A stretch of 64,000 bases of DNA from Phytohabitans sp052068095 (GCF_052068095.1 NZ_JBQHDG010000036.1:14095-78094); one strand, 5' to 3'. Numbered from the stretch's first letter, positions 7,698-16,636 are shown. Translations and numbers: made by a program. Notes: generated by a model not told the origin, from the sequence alone.

Positions 7698-9176
7698 TCA
7701 CTCCGCGTGCACAAACGGCGCCAACTCAGCGGCGAGTGCCTGGTCGACCCGCACGTGCAGCTCGGTGCCGCGGTCGGTGTGGCTGGACGAGAGCACCTCG
7801 CCCCGTCGATGGATACGGGACACCAGCTCGCCCCGCTCGTACGGCACCACGACCCTCAGCTCCACCGCCGGCACCGGCAGCCGCGCCTCGATCGCCGCAC
7901 GCAGCTCGTCGATGCCCCGCCCGGTGCGGGCGGAGACGAAGATCGCGTCCGGCCAGGTGCGCTTGAGCCGCAGCAGCGTCTCCTCGTCGGCCGCGTCGAC
8001 CTTGTTGACCGCGAGCAGCTCGGGCAGCGCGTCGGCGCCCACCTCGGCGAGCACCTCGCGCACCGCGCGCACCTGCTCCTCCGGGTCGGGGTGCGCACCG
8101 TCGACCACGTGCACGACGAGGTCGGCCTCGGCCACCTCCTCCAGCGTGGAGCGGAACGCCTCGACGATCTGGTGCGGCAGATGGCGCACGAAGCCGACCG
8201 TGTCGGAGAGCGTGTAGACCCGCCCGTCGGGCGTCTCGGCCCGCCGCGTGGTCGGGTCGAGGGTGGCGAAGAGCGCGTCCTCCACCAGCACGCCCGCGCC
8301 GGTCAGCCGATTGAGCAGGCTCGACTTGCCGGCGTTGGTGTATCCGGCGATGGCGATGGCGGGGACGGATTTGCGGGCGCGACTGGCGCGCATGGTGCGA
8401 CGTACCGTGCGCATGCCCTTGATCTCGCGGCGCAGCTTCGAGATGCGGGTGCGGATGCGGCGGCGGTCGGTCTCGAGCTTGGTCTCACCGGGCCCGCGCA
8501 GGCCCACGCCGCCGCCGGCGCCGCCACCCCGGCCGCTGCCACCGGTCTGCCGGGAGAGCGCCTCGCCCCAACCACGCAGGCGGGGCAGCAGGTACTCCAG
8601 CTGGGCCAGCTCGACCTGCGCCTTGCCCTCCTTGCTCTTGGCGTGCTGGGCGAAGATGTCGAGGATCAGCGCGGTGCGGTCGATCACCTTGACCTTGGTG
8701 CGCTGCTCGAGGTTGCGCAGCTGCGACGGGGAGAGCTCGCCGTCACAGATCACCGTGTCGGCGCCGCTCGACTGGACCACCGAGCCCAGCTCGTCGACCT
8801 TGCCCCGCCCGATGTACGTGGCCGGGTCGGGCCGCCCGCGCCGCTGGATCACACCTTCGAGCACCTGGGAACCGGCGGTCTCGGCGAGCGCGGCCAGCTC
8901 GGTGAGCGAGTTTTCCGCGTCGGTGATCGTGCCTTCGGTCCACACGCCGACGAGCACCACGCGCTCGAGCCGCAGCTGCCTGTACTCCACCTCGGTGACG
9001 TCGGCGAGCTCGGTCGACAAGCCGGCGACACGGCGCAGTGCGTGGCGGTCCTCAAGCTCCAGCTCGCCCGTCGTGGCGTCTTCGCTCATGAGAACGACGT
9101 CCTGCAAGCTGGTCTCCCTGGTGAGTGTCCGTTTGGTCCGGCCTTCCATGGTGTCACGAGCATCGCTCGAACGCAC
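7698..9176 (-). CDS. hflX: Ribosome-associated GTPase HflX
   Basis: HflX binds the 50S subunit and helps split stalled or stress-inactivated ribosomes. The protein has the N-terminal HflX domain (RRGRPDPATYIGRGKVDEL), a Gly-rich hinge (GGSGRGGGAGGGVGLRGPGE) leading into ETKLETDRRRIRTRI, and the GTPase domain with GYTNAGKSS near 278-286, DTVGFVR near 324 and NKVD. The full frame starts with GTG at 9176; ATGs at 9149 and 9089 are possible and no start has a strong ribosome site, so the first 30 residues are uncertain. It is co-directional with the gene at 6127, 50 bp away, and divergent from the malic enzyme gene. Confidence 0.95.
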   Translation of the reverse strand: MRSSDARDTMEGRTKRTLTRETSLQDVVLMSEDATTGELELEDRHALRRVAGLSTELADVTEVEYRQLRLERVVLVGVWTEGTITDAENSLTELAALAETAGSQVLEGVIQRRGRPDPATYIGRGKVDELGSVVQSSGADTVICDGELSPSQLRNLEQRTKVKVIDRTALILDIFAQHAKSKEGKAQVELAQLEYLLPRLRGWGEALSRQTGGSGRGGGAGGGVGLRGPGETKLETDRRRIRTRISKLRREIKGMRTVRRTMRASRARKSVPAIAIAGYTNAGKSSLLNRLTGAGVLVEDALFATLDPTTRRAETPDGRVYTLSDTVGFVRHLPHQIVEAFRSTLEEVAEADLVVHVVDGAHPDPEEQVRAVREVLAEVGADALPELLAVNKVDAADEETLLRLKRTWPDAIFVSARTGRGIDELRAAIEARLPVPAVELRVVVPYERGELVSRIHRRGEVLSSSHTDRGTELHVRVDQALAAELAPFVHAE

Positions 9177-9244
9177 CTGGGTTAAATGCCCAGTCTCCGC
9201 CGGAGTACAAATGGCCTTACCCGTTCAAAGTCGAAAGGGATACT

Positions 9245-10645
9245 GTGCCCACGACCCGCCTGCCCAGCGCCGGCTTCTCCATCACCGTCCGGGTGAGCGT
9301 CACCGCCGACGCATCGGCGATCGGACGGCTGACCATGTGCGTCGGCGAGGCCGGCGCGGTCGTCACCGCACTCGACGTGGTCGACTCCGACCACGTGCGG
9401 GTGACCGTAGACATCACCTGTGACACCGCCGACTCCACCCACGCCGACCAGGTGGTCAAGGCGCTCGAGGTGCTGCCCGGCGTCGAGGTGCACAAGGTCT
9501 CCGACCGCACGTTCCTGCTCCACCTGGGCGGCAAGATCGAGGTCAACTCGAAGGTCGCGCTTCGCAACCGCGACGAGCTGTCCCGCGCGTACACGCCGGG
9601 TGTGGCCCGCGTCTGCCTCGCCATCGCCGAAAACCCGGCCGACGCCCGCCGCCTCACCATCAAGCGCAACACCGTGGCGGTGGTCACCGACGGCACCGCG
9701 GTGCTCGGCCTCGGCAACATAGGCCCGGCCGCCGCGCTGCCGGTGATGGAGGGCAAGGCGGCGCTCTTCAAGCGCTTCGGCGGGGTCGACGCGTGGCCGG
9801 TCGTGCTCGACACCCAGGACACCGACGAGATCGTGCGCATCGTGAAGGCGATCGCGCCGGCGTACGGCGGCATCAACCTGGAGGACATCGCCGCGCCGCG
9901 GTGCTTCGAGATCGAGGAGCGGCTGCGGCAGGAGCTGGACATCCCGGTCTTCCACGACGACCAGCACGGCACCGCGATCGTCGTCCTGGCCGCGCTCACC
10001 AACGCGCTGCGCGTCGTGGGCAAGCGCCTCGAAGACGTGCGGGTCGTCGTCTCGGGGGCCGGCGCGGCGGGCACGGCCATCATGAAGCTCCTGCTCCGCC
10101 AGGGTGTGGGCGACATCATCGCGTACGACCGCCTCGGCGCCCTCCACCGCGGCATGGCCGACATGAGCCCGTCGTGGCGGTGGCTGGCCGAGCACACCAA
10201 CTCCGGCGGGTACTCGGGCGACCTGCCCGGCGCGCTTCGCGGCGCGGACGTCTTCATCGGCGTGAGCGCGCCTAACCTGCTGACCGGCGACGACATCGCG
10301 GCGATGGCGCCCAACTCGATCGTGTTCGCGCTCGCCAACCCCGACCCCGAGGTCGACCCCCGCGAGGCCCGCAAGCACGCGGCGATCGTGGCCACCGGCC
10401 GCTCCGACCAGCCCAACCAGATCAACAACGTGCTCGCCTTCCCCGGCGTCTTCCGCGGCATGCTGGACGCGCACGCCGAGGAGTTCACGGAGGAGATGGC
10501 GCTGGCGGCCGCGAGGGCGATCGCCGACGTCGTGGGCGAGGAGAAGATCAACCCCAGCGTGATCGTTCCCAGCGTCTTCGACCCGCGCGTCGCGCCGGCG
10601 GTGGCCGCGGCGGTACGGGAGGCCGGGCGTCCCTCTTCGAGCTGA
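9245..10645 (+). CDS. NAD(P)-dependent malic enzyme with N-terminal ACT domain
   Basis: It oxidatively decarboxylates malate to pyruvate in the cytosol. GTG 9245 was chosen because GAAAGGGA lies just upstream and the region before it overlaps the divergent hflX promoter. The 466-residue protein has an ACT domain at about 10-85 (SITVRVSVTADASAIGRL), which may bind an effector amino acid. The malic enzyme core follows, with SRAYTPGVARVC near 113-124 (catalytic Tyr), GLGNIGP near 155, the metal-binding FHDDQHGTA and the dinucleotide-binding VVVSGAGAAGTAI. This is the short bacterial form. ACT-malic enzymes are common in actinobacteria; cofactor preference cannot be read safely from the sequence. 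Confidence 0.95.
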   Translation: MPTTRLPSAGFSITVRVSVTADASAIGRLTMCVGEAGAVVTALDVVDSDHVRVTVDITCDTADSTHADQVVKALEVLPGVEVHKVSDRTFLLHLGGKIEVNSKVALRNRDELSRAYTPGVARVCLAIAENPADARRLTIKRNTVAVVTDGTAVLGLGNIGPAAALPVMEGKAALFKRFGGVDAWPVVLDTQDTDEIVRIVKAIAPAYGGINLEDIAAPRCFEIEERLRQELDIPVFHDDQHGTAIVVLAALTNALRVVGKRLEDVRVVVSGAGAAGTAIMKLLLRQGVGDIIAYDRLGALHRGMADMSPSWRWLAEHTNSGGYSGDLPGALRGADVFIGVSAPNLLTGDDIAAMAPNSIVFALANPDPEVDPREARKHAAIVATGRSDQPNQINNVLAFPGVFRGMLDAHAEEFTEEMALAAARAIADVVGEEKINPSVIVPSVFDPRVAPAVAAAVREAGRPSSS

Positions 10646-10649
10646 GGCC

Positions 10650-10735
10650 TATTTGCCCGCGTCCGCTTTTGGTCGCCCGCCGTTGCTCCCGCGGGCTCTA
10701 GCTCCGCGGGTGGTCGCGGTTAGGCCGCCGGGCAC
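10650..10735 (+). repeat. Repeat module D, copy 1
   Basis: The stretch with GTCCGCTTTTGGTCGC, TGCTCCCGCGGGC and GGTCGCGGTTAGG is repeated on the minus strand at 54198-54280. It fills the gap between two convergent genes and overlaps the stop codon of the lipoprotein gene. It also holds a 7-bp GC stem (CCCGCGG/CCGCGGG at 10688-10710) that may act as a weak terminator. Confidence 0.7.
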
Positions 10736-11247
10736 AGGTTGGACGACTTGCGCTTGGCTATCGCGGCGTCGGCGCCGCTGGCGTACTCGACCAGCGTCTC
10801 GCTCGCGGGCTCGTACTGCCACTTGCCGCCGGCCTGGCGTAGCGCGCTGTGCCCCACCTTGTCGCCCTGGCGCCAGGTCAGCTCGACCAGCTCCATGTTC
10901 ACCGGGCGCACGTCCTGGAGCTCGATCTTCTGCCCCTTCTGGGCCGGGCAGGTCTTGTTGACCTTTTCGAAGTCCTTCTGCCCGACCTGCTTCTTGGCCG
11001 ACTCCGTCCACAAGCCCCAGGCGCCGGCCCAGTTGCCGTTGGCCAGCATCTCGAACTGCTTGTTGGCGACGTCGAGCGCCTCCTGCACGTTCGGGCCGTT
11101 GGGCACCGGGGTGCCCTCCACCGGGGCGGGCGCGGACGCCGAGGGTACGCCGCCGGGCGGGCCGGCGTTGTCGCCCTGCGGGCCGTTGCAGCCGGTGGCG
11201 AACGCCAGGACAGCGACACCGAACAGCACACCGCTGGTCCAGCGCAT
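10720..11247 (-). CDS. Putative lipoprotein
   Basis: The start MRWTSG is preceded by GGAGGTCGACCG, a strong ribosome site. A signal peptide ends at the lipobox ATGC with Cys near 20, so the protein should be lipid-anchored outside the membrane. A Gly/Pro/Ala linker leads to a domain of about 115 residues (NVQEALDVANKQFEMLANGN, WAGAWGLWTESAKKQVG) that looks like a small alpha+beta, NTF2-like fold. I do not recognise a specific family. It is next to dapF but separated from it by about 85 bp, and its stop codon lies inside a repeat. Confidence 0.85.
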   Translation of the reverse strand: MRWTSGVLFGVAVLAFATGCNGPQGDNAGPPGGVPSASAPAPVEGTPVPNGPNVQEALDVANKQFEMLANGNWAGAWGLWTESAKKQVGQKDFEKVNKTCPAQKGQKIELQDVRPVNMELVELTWRQGDKVGHSALRQAGGKWQYEPASETLVEYASGADAAIAKRKSSNLCPAA

Positions 11248-11331
11248 CGGTCGACCTCCGAGATTGATCGCAGTCAGTGGGAGCGTTCCCAAGCGTGCAG
11301 TCTGGCACCTCGACCAACATCGATCAAGTGG

Positions 11332-12120
11332 TCAGAGTGAAAGCTCCCCCGATGCCACGATCACGGCGGGTCCGGCCAGGTGGCACGCGGCGCCGTCGAA
11401 GGTGACCGTCAGCCGGCCGCCCGGGACGTCGACCGTCACCTTGCCGGTGTCGCGCCCGGCGTTCGCGAGCGCCACCGCCGCGACGGCCACCGCGCCGGTG
11501 CCGCACGAGAGGGTCTCGCCGGAGCCGCGCTCGTGCACGCGCATGCGGACGTGCAGGTCACCGACCGGGACGTAGAACTCGACGTTGACCCCGGCGGGGT
11601 AGAACTGCTCGTCGTGCTCCGGCGCCAGGTGCAGGTCGAGCGCGTCGAGCGGCACCGCGGCCGGCAGCGCGCACACAAGGTGGGGGTTGCCGCAGTCGAC
11701 CGCCACGCCGGGCAGTTGGAGGGCGCCGACGCGAGCGCTGCTCTCCCCGTACACCTTGGGGAGGCCCATGTCGACGCTGATGGTCTCGTCACCGATCACC
11801 GCGCGCACGACGCCGGCCCGGGTGTCGATCGGCACCGTGCCGGCCGCCAGGCCGGCGGTGGCGAGGTAACGGGCGAAGACGCGCGCACCGTTGCCGCACA
11901 TCTCGGCCAGGGAACCGTCCGAGTTCCAGTAGTCCATGAACCACTCGACGCCGGACTGTGCCGAGCGCGCCACGCGCAGCACGCCGTCGCCCCCGATGCC
12001 GCGCCGCCGGTCGCACACCGCGGCCACGAACTCGGGTGTGAGCTCGGGCGTGCCCTCCGGCAGGATGACGAAGTCGTTGCCGGTGCCGTGGCCCTTCAGG
12101 AATCGCACGCCACCCATCAT
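11332..12120 (-). CDS. dapF: Diaminopimelate epimerase
   Basis: It converts LL- to meso-diaminopimelate for lysine and peptidoglycan synthesis. The protein has 262 residues from MMGGVRFLKGHGTGNDF, the typical start. The two catalytic cysteines are seen in EMCGNGARVF (Cys near 75) and SCGTGAVA (Cys near 206), with DCGNPHLV between them. The ATG overlaps the TGA of miaA (ATGA), so translation is probably coupled. A start one codon later would give an equally normal protein. Confidence 0.96.
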   Translation of the reverse strand: MMGGVRFLKGHGTGNDFVILPEGTPELTPEFVAAVCDRRRGIGGDGVLRVARSAQSGVEWFMDYWNSDGSLAEMCGNGARVFARYLATAGLAAGTVPIDTRAGVVRAVIGDETISVDMGLPKVYGESSARVGALQLPGVAVDCGNPHLVCALPAAVPLDALDLHLAPEHDEQFYPAGVNVEFYVPVGDLHVRMRVHERGSGETLSCGTGAVAVAAVALANAGRDTGKVTVDVPGGRLTVTFDGAACHLAGPAVIVASGELSL

Positions 12121-13004
12121 CCCGCAATCTCCAACGCGGCCTCCACCAGATCCGGGCGCGTGGCGTCGAGCCAGGCGATACGGGGGTCGCGGCGAAACCA
12201 GGTGCGCTGCCGCCGTACGAAGCGGCGGGTGGCACGGACGGTCTCGGCGCGGGCCTCCTCGAGGGAGAGCGAGCCGGCGAGGTGGGCGAGCACCTGCTGG
12301 TAGCCGAGCGCCCGGCTGGCCGTCCGCCCCTCCCTGAGTCCCCGCTCGGTGAGAAGCAAAGTCTCCGCCACCAGCCCCGCGGCGAACATCACGTCCACCC
12401 GCTCCTCCACCCGCGTAGCGAGGTCGGTGCGGTCGACGCCGATCTGCACCGCGTCGTAGTAGGGCTTGGGGTCGGGCAGCGAGGCGGTGAACGGGGCGCC
12501 GGTCAGCGCGATCACCTCGAGGGCCCGCACGATGCGCCTCCCGTTCGTGGGGAGGATCTTCGCGGCCGCGGCGGGGTCGGCGGCGCGCAGGCGCTCGTAG
12601 AGCGGGCCCGGGCCGCCGGCGGCGAGCGCGGCCTCGAGCGACGCCCGCAGGTCGGCGTCGGTGCCGGGAAACTCGAACTCCTCCAGCACCGCCCGCACGT
12701 ACAGCCCCGAGCCGCCCACCAGGATCGGCACCCGGCCGCGCGCCCGCACGTCGTCGACGGCCGCGCGGGCCACCCGCTGGTACGCGGCCACGCTCGCCGG
12801 CTCGGTCACCTCCCAGATGTCGAGCACGTGGTGCGGCACGCCCTCGCGCTCGTCCGGCGTGAGCTTGGCCGTGCCGATGTCCATCCCGCGGTAGAGCTGC
12901 ATGGAGTCGGCGTTGACGACCTCGCCGCCGAGCGCGTGGGCGAGCGCGATGCCGAGCGCCGACTTGCCCGCGGCCGTCGGCCCCACCACGGCGATCACAG
13001 TCAT
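12117..13004 (-). CDS. miaA: tRNA dimethylallyltransferase
   Basis: It adds a dimethylallyl group to A37 of tRNAs reading UNN codons; MiaB, also in this window, then methylthiolates that base. The start MTVIAVVGPTAAGKSAL overlaps the stop of the upstream gene (ATGA). The 295-residue protein has the P-loop GPTAAGKS near 8-15, the conserved VNADSMQLYRGMDIGTAK, and a C-terminal RRFVRRQRTWFRRDPRI typical of the family. A much longer frame exists upstream but overlaps the neighbouring gene and is not used. Confidence 0.96.
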   Translation of the reverse strand: MTVIAVVGPTAAGKSALGIALAHALGGEVVNADSMQLYRGMDIGTAKLTPDEREGVPHHVLDIWEVTEPASVAAYQRVARAAVDDVRARGRVPILVGGSGLYVRAVLEEFEFPGTDADLRASLEAALAAGGPGPLYERLRAADPAAAAKILPTNGRRIVRALEVIALTGAPFTASLPDPKPYYDAVQIGVDRTDLATRVEERVDVMFAAGLVAETLLLTERGLREGRTASRALGYQQVLAHLAGSLSLEEARAETVRATRRFVRRQRTWFRRDPRIAWLDATRPDLVEAALEIAG

Positions 13005-13714
13005 GCCCGCTCCCACTCCCGCTCCCACGACGCGACGAAGTAGGCCACACCATAGGGCGCGGCCGCGTAGTCGAGGCGCGCCCGCCAGGTGCCGCCCGCC
13101 GCGGCCGCCGCCAGCACCTGCCAGGGCGCGCGCCCGGCGACCATCAGCTCCGCGGCGAGCACGGGGTCCAGACCGCGCAGAACGTCCAGGTCCGCGGTGG
13201 CCAGGGCCTGTTCGACTGATTCGTCGTACGGGACGGCGCGCGGGTCGTCGTATCCCGGCGCACCCGTGCCGCGGCGGGCCGAACCGTCGCCCAGCGCGAG
13301 GAGCGCCCAGGGCTCGTCGGACCCGAGGTCGTCGGCGAGCGCGGCGCATTCCTCGACCGGCGCGGACTCCGCGATCGTGGCGAATCTACGGATGACCGGC
13401 GGAACCGGCACGAACGCCCGATTGATCAGCCACGCGCCGACCGACAGGCTGAGCGGCAACGACGGCGGCTCGCCCGGAGGCTCGGGCAGGCCCCATCGGG
13501 AAAACGAGACCCGCACCGGAAAGCTATAGTCCATCGTCGATGTGTAACTACCCAGGACCACCAGTGAACGGGCGCCGGAAGCGGCGAGCCGCCGCACCGC
13601 CGTGTCACACGCGGCCCGCAGCGGGTCGAGCTCGGGAGCCGCGCCACCGGCGATCTCTGGGACGATCATGGGCGGATGCGGACAGACCGCTGCGGCGACC
13701 AATGGCACGGTCAC
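13001..13714 (-). CDS. Class III extradiol dioxygenase subunit B-like protein (Rv2728c-like)
   Basis: About 237 residues from GTG at 13714 (VTVPLVAAAVCPHPPM); GTG 13708 is an alternative. The opening AAVCPHPPMIVPEIAGG and SLVVLGSYTSTMDYSF resemble the LigB-type extradiol dioxygenase fold. In actinobacteria this gene sits immediately before miaA, as here, with an ATGA overlap. No aromatic-degradation genes are nearby, and a true dioxygenase role is doubtful. It may have lost metal-dependent catalysis or act on an unrelated substrate. The family match is good; the function is unknown. Confidence 0.88.
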   Translation of the reverse strand: MTVPLVAAAVCPHPPMIVPEIAGGAAPELDPLRAACDTAVRRLAASGARSLVVLGSYTSTMDYSFPVRVSFSRWGLPEPPGEPPSLPLSLSVGAWLINRAFVPVPPVIRRFATIAESAPVEECAALADDLGSDEPWALLALGDGSARRGTGAPGYDDPRAVPYDESVEQALATADLDVLRGLDPVLAAELMVAGRAPWQVLAAAAAGGTWRARLDYAAAPYGVAYFVASWEREWERA

Positions 13715-13913
13715 ACGGTAGCGGCGACCTAACTGTGTCGTGCGCAAGCCAACCAAGGACACCGTATGGTCACGGTCAACGTTTAGCGCTCGACGCGGAC
13801 CGGGTTGGACCTGTGACAATGCCGGGAGATACTCCGCTGCAAACATACTGCGCTGTGGCGGTAGCCGCCGGGTAACCCCCGCCCGACGGCGCCGGGAGAA
13901 CGAGGATGGGCAC

Positions 13914-15122
13914 ATGAGCGACTGGACCGCCTTCGGTCGAGTGGACGCCGACGGCACGGTGTACGTCAAGACGGCAGAGGGCGAGCGAGTGGTCGGGTCG
14001 TGGCAGGCCGGCCCACCGGAGGAGGGATTGGCCCACTTCGCCCGGAGGTTCGCCGACAAGGTCACCGAGGTCAATCTGGTCGAGGCCCGCCTCAACTCGG
14101 GCGCCGCCGACGCGGCCCACTCGCTGGCGAGCGTCCGGCGGCTCCGCACCGAGCTCGCCGAGGCGCACGTGGTCGGCGACATCGACGGTCTTTGCGCGCG
14201 CCTCGACAAGCTGGCGAGCCTGGCCGAGCAGAAGGCCGGCGAGGCCCGCGCCGCCCGCGACGCCGCCCGCGCCGAGGCGCTGGCCCGCAAGACCTCCCTG
14301 GTCGAGGAGGCGGAAAAGCTCGCCGCCGAGTCCACCGGCTGGAAGACGGCCGGCGACCGGCTCAAGGAGATCCTCGACGAGTGGAAGACGATCCGCGGCG
14401 TCGACAAGAAGACCGACGGCGAGCTGTGGAAGCGTTTCGCGGCCGCCCGTGACTCCTTCACCCGGCGGCGGGGCGCGCACTTCGCGACGCTCGACGCGCA
14501 GCGTAAGCAGGCACAGGGCGCCAAGGAGGCGCTCGTCGTCGAGGCCGAGTCGCTGACCGAGTCGACCGACTGGGCACCGACGGCCGCCCGCCTCAAGGAG
14601 CTCATGTCCGAGTGGAAGGCCGCACCCCGCGCCTCGAAGGAGGCCGAGCAGCGGCTGTGGGAGAGGTTCCGGGCGGCGCAGGACGCGTTCTTCACCCGGC
14701 GCAGCGAGGTCTTCTCGGCCCGCGACGCCGAGCAGCGCGGAAACCTCGACCGCAAGCAGGAGCTGCTGGCCCAGGCCGAGGCGATCGACGTCGACGCCGA
14801 CCCGCGGGCCGCGCAGGCCAGGCTCCGTGAGATCCAGGGCCAGTGGCACGACGCCGGCCGGGTGCCGCGCGAGGCGGCCGCCGGCCTCGACCGCCGGCTC
14901 CGCGCGGTCGACGACAAGGTGCGCCAGGCGATGGAGTCGGCCTGGCGGCGCACCGAGCCGTCGGCCAACCCCCTGCTGGCCCAGATGCGCGACCAGGTCG
15001 CCGAGGCTGAGCAGCGGCTCAATAGGGCGCGCGCCGCGGGCGACGCCAAGCGCATCCGCGAGGCGGAAAAGGCCCTGGAGTCAAAGCGTCAGTTCCTCAA
15101 GCTGGCCGAGCAGGCAAGCTAA
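13914..15122 (+). CDS. DUF349 domain-containing coiled-coil protein
   Basis: A 402-residue, highly charged, helical protein starting MSDWTAFGRVDADGTVYVKT. It carries repeated DUF349 units with the recurring pattern W(K/A)TAGDRLKEILDEWKTIRG, then ARLKELMSEWKAAPR and ARLREIQGQWHDAGR, spaced about 75 residues apart. Between them are Glu/Ala/Arg-rich helices. The family is widespread in actinobacteria at this location (Rv2731-like) and its role is not well known. It is divergent from the miaA-dapF group. Confidence 0.9.
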   Translation: MSDWTAFGRVDADGTVYVKTAEGERVVGSWQAGPPEEGLAHFARRFADKVTEVNLVEARLNSGAADAAHSLASVRRLRTELAEAHVVGDIDGLCARLDKLASLAEQKAGEARAARDAARAEALARKTSLVEEAEKLAAESTGWKTAGDRLKEILDEWKTIRGVDKKTDGELWKRFAAARDSFTRRRGAHFATLDAQRKQAQGAKEALVVEAESLTESTDWAPTAARLKELMSEWKAAPRASKEAEQRLWERFRAAQDAFFTRRSEVFSARDAEQRGNLDRKQELLAQAEAIDVDADPRAAQARLREIQGQWHDAGRVPREAAAGLDRRLRAVDDKVRQAMESAWRRTEPSANPLLAQMRDQVAEAEQRLNRARAAGDAKRIREAEKALESKRQFLKLAEQAS

Positions 15123-15140
15123 CTCCCAGATCAGAGACAA

Positions 15141-15236
15141 GATTCGGGCTACCGCGACGGCCGCGGTGGTCTGGACCCAATGCCACTTACCGCAAGTCGA
15201 CCATGGTCTGGTCCGCCGCTCCCGCGGCTCATCCTC
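15141..15236 (+). repeat. Repeat module A, copy 2 (with internal partial duplication)
   Basis: It begins GGGCTACCGCGACGGCCG, 20 bp after the stop of the DUF349 gene. The middle appears duplicated: GTGGTCTGGACC is followed by a second ATGGTCTGGTCC before the GCTCCCGCGGCTC end. It is the left member of an inverted pair with the copy at 15671. The 680-bp gap that holds it has module B and A copies and no convincing gene. Confidence 0.75.
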
Positions 15237-15333
15237 GCGTTCGGTCGCGGCATGTTTCCGAACAGCCGGCGGGCGATCCCAAACAGGGCTTCGTCGCCCT
15301 GAGTAACCGCTGCCGCCTTGTACGCGGCCCAAA

Positions 15334-15390
15334 TTCGAGATCTTGGAGACTTAGGGCGCCATATCAGCCCTAACTCTCCTAGATCCGGAA
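15334..15390 (+). repeat. Repeat module B, copy 2 (57-nt hairpin)
   Basis: Two 23-nt arms, beginning TTCGAGATCTTGGAGA and ending CCGGAA, enclose the 11-nt loop CGCCATATCAG. The loop is the reverse complement of copy 1's loop except at one end base, and the flank TTCTTACCTGAGCCTGCTGA matches copy 1's other side in inverted orientation. The whole B element is therefore present here in the opposite direction. Confidence 0.85.
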
Positions 15391-15670
15391 GTTTCTTACC
15401 TGAGCCTGCTGAGGCCGCGTCACAGACGGTGGCCGGCGAAGCCGGCCCACCCTGTGCGGGCGGGAAATCTATGCTCTTGCCGGTCCTGTCATCCGCGCGC
15501 TTCGGAATGTCCAGGTCAGGTGAGTGGCATCGGGTCCGGACCGCTGCTCCCCCGGCCTTGCCCTCCGCCGTTGTCACGCGGTGCCCCCCGCCTTCGCCTG
15601 TGGCCGCGGCTACCGCGCGGCAAAGGCGCGGGACCTGGGGCGCGGTCGCCGCCGGCGGCACACACGCTGG

Positions 15671-15756
15671 CTGAGCCCGACGCGCGACCAACAGCGGACG
15701 GGTGAGGCCGCGGGAGCAACGGCATGGACCACCGCGGACATCGCGGTAGCTCAATG
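15671..15756 (-). repeat. Repeat module A, copy 3
   Basis: Minus-strand copy ending TCGCGGTAGCTCA on the plus strand, with GGACGGGTGAGGCCGCGGGAG in its middle. It faces copy 2 across module B. A further degenerate piece in plus orientation (GGTCCGGACCGCTGCTCCC) lies at about 15533-15560. Confidence 0.85.
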
Positions 15757-15801
15757 TTTCGTGATCGTGGGTCTGGATCGGGGCCGACGGCGACGCTCTC
15801 G

Positions 15802-16419
15802 CTAGGCGTGCTGGTTTACCGGGACGCGCTGGCTGCCGACGGGTGGCGGCGCGTCCGGCGGCGGCTCGCGGTCCATGCCCAGCACGCCCATGGCGCAGTC
15901 GAGCAGCGTCTGCCGGAGCAGGACCGGCGAGACCTCGGCGACCGTGACCACCGATGACACGGCGCCGCCGAGCACCTCGGACGCGGCGATCGCCCTGATC
16001 CGGTCGACGTCGGTCGGGTGCGGGCCGGCCAGCCAGGTGTGCAGCTGGCTGGCCACCTGCATCATCTCCTGGAGGATCGGCTTGACCGAGGCGAGCGCCG
16101 GGGTGTCTCGCATGACGATCCCGCACGCGGCGCGGTGGCGGATCATCGTGTCGATCATGCGGCCGAGGGCCACGCGCACAGTCGACGGGCCGTAGGGCTC
16201 GCGCTCGGCGGCCTCGACCTCGTGGCGCCACTCGTCGACCAGCGGCTGGATGAGCGCCAGCAGCAGCGCCTGCTTCGAGGGGTAGTGGTAGTAGAGCGAG
16301 GCCTTGGTCATGCCGACCCGCTCGGCGATCTCGCGGAGGCTGGTCCGCTCGTAGCCCTGGGAGGCGAAAAGCTCCATCGCCACGGCACGGATCCGGGCCT
16401 TGGTGTCGTCAGCGACCAC
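15802..16419 (-). CDS. TetR/AcrR family transcriptional regulator
   Basis: A 205-residue repressor-type protein. GTG 16419 was chosen because AGGAGGTG lies eight bases upstream. The N-terminal HTH is typical (TKARIRAVAMELFASQGYER, then TSLREIAERVGMTKASLYYH). The C-terminal ligand domain is mostly helical and not assignable to a ligand. It is divergent from an MMPL transporter gene, with a 38-bp palindrome between them that is the obvious operator, so it most likely represses the transporter and itself. Its stop lies close to repeat module A. Confidence 0.95.
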   Translation of the reverse strand: MVADDTKARIRAVAMELFASQGYERTSLREIAERVGMTKASLYYHYPSKQALLLALIQPLVDEWRHEVEAAEREPYGPSTVRVALGRMIDTMIRHRAACGIVMRDTPALASVKPILQEMMQVASQLHTWLAGPHPTDVDRIRAIAASEVLGGAVSSVVTVAEVSPVLLRQTLLDCAMGVLGMDREPPPDAPPPVGSQRVPVNQHA

Positions 16420-16569
16420 GGGTCGTGCACCTCCTAGACGCGCGCCGATCGTACCCAGCAACAGGCGCGTTACGCACTCTCAGCAGTCTCTCAGCGCGCC
16501 TCCCGCATCATCTTGATGCGAGCTTGGTCATACGCGCGAAAAGTCCTTGCTCTACGCTCAGATCTTATC

Positions 16570-16607
16570 TACCGTGCGGCAGGTAGACATCTACTTGCCG
16601 GACGGTA
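16570..16607. promoter_or_regulatory. TetR operator between tetR and mmpL genes
   Basis: The 18-nt arm TACCGTGCGGCAGGTAGA and the 18-nt arm TCTACTTGCCGGACGGTA are complementary at 16 of 18 positions, with a 2-bp centre. The site starts 30 bp before the transporter start and is the only strong palindrome in the 217-bp divergent region. Within it, TAC(C)G(T)..GGCA(G/A)GTAGA suggests two overlapping half-site pairs, as seen for regulators that bind as dimer pairs. Confidence 0.85.
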
Positions 16608-16636
16608 AGGACCGAACGGCTGACTGAGGGGGAGTC

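Noticed and set aside
11332..13053. One 573-codon protein covering dapF and the region before it
   Set aside because: The first half lies antisense-free but in the wrong frame over miaA; miaA has clear motifs and its TGA overlaps the dapF ATG.
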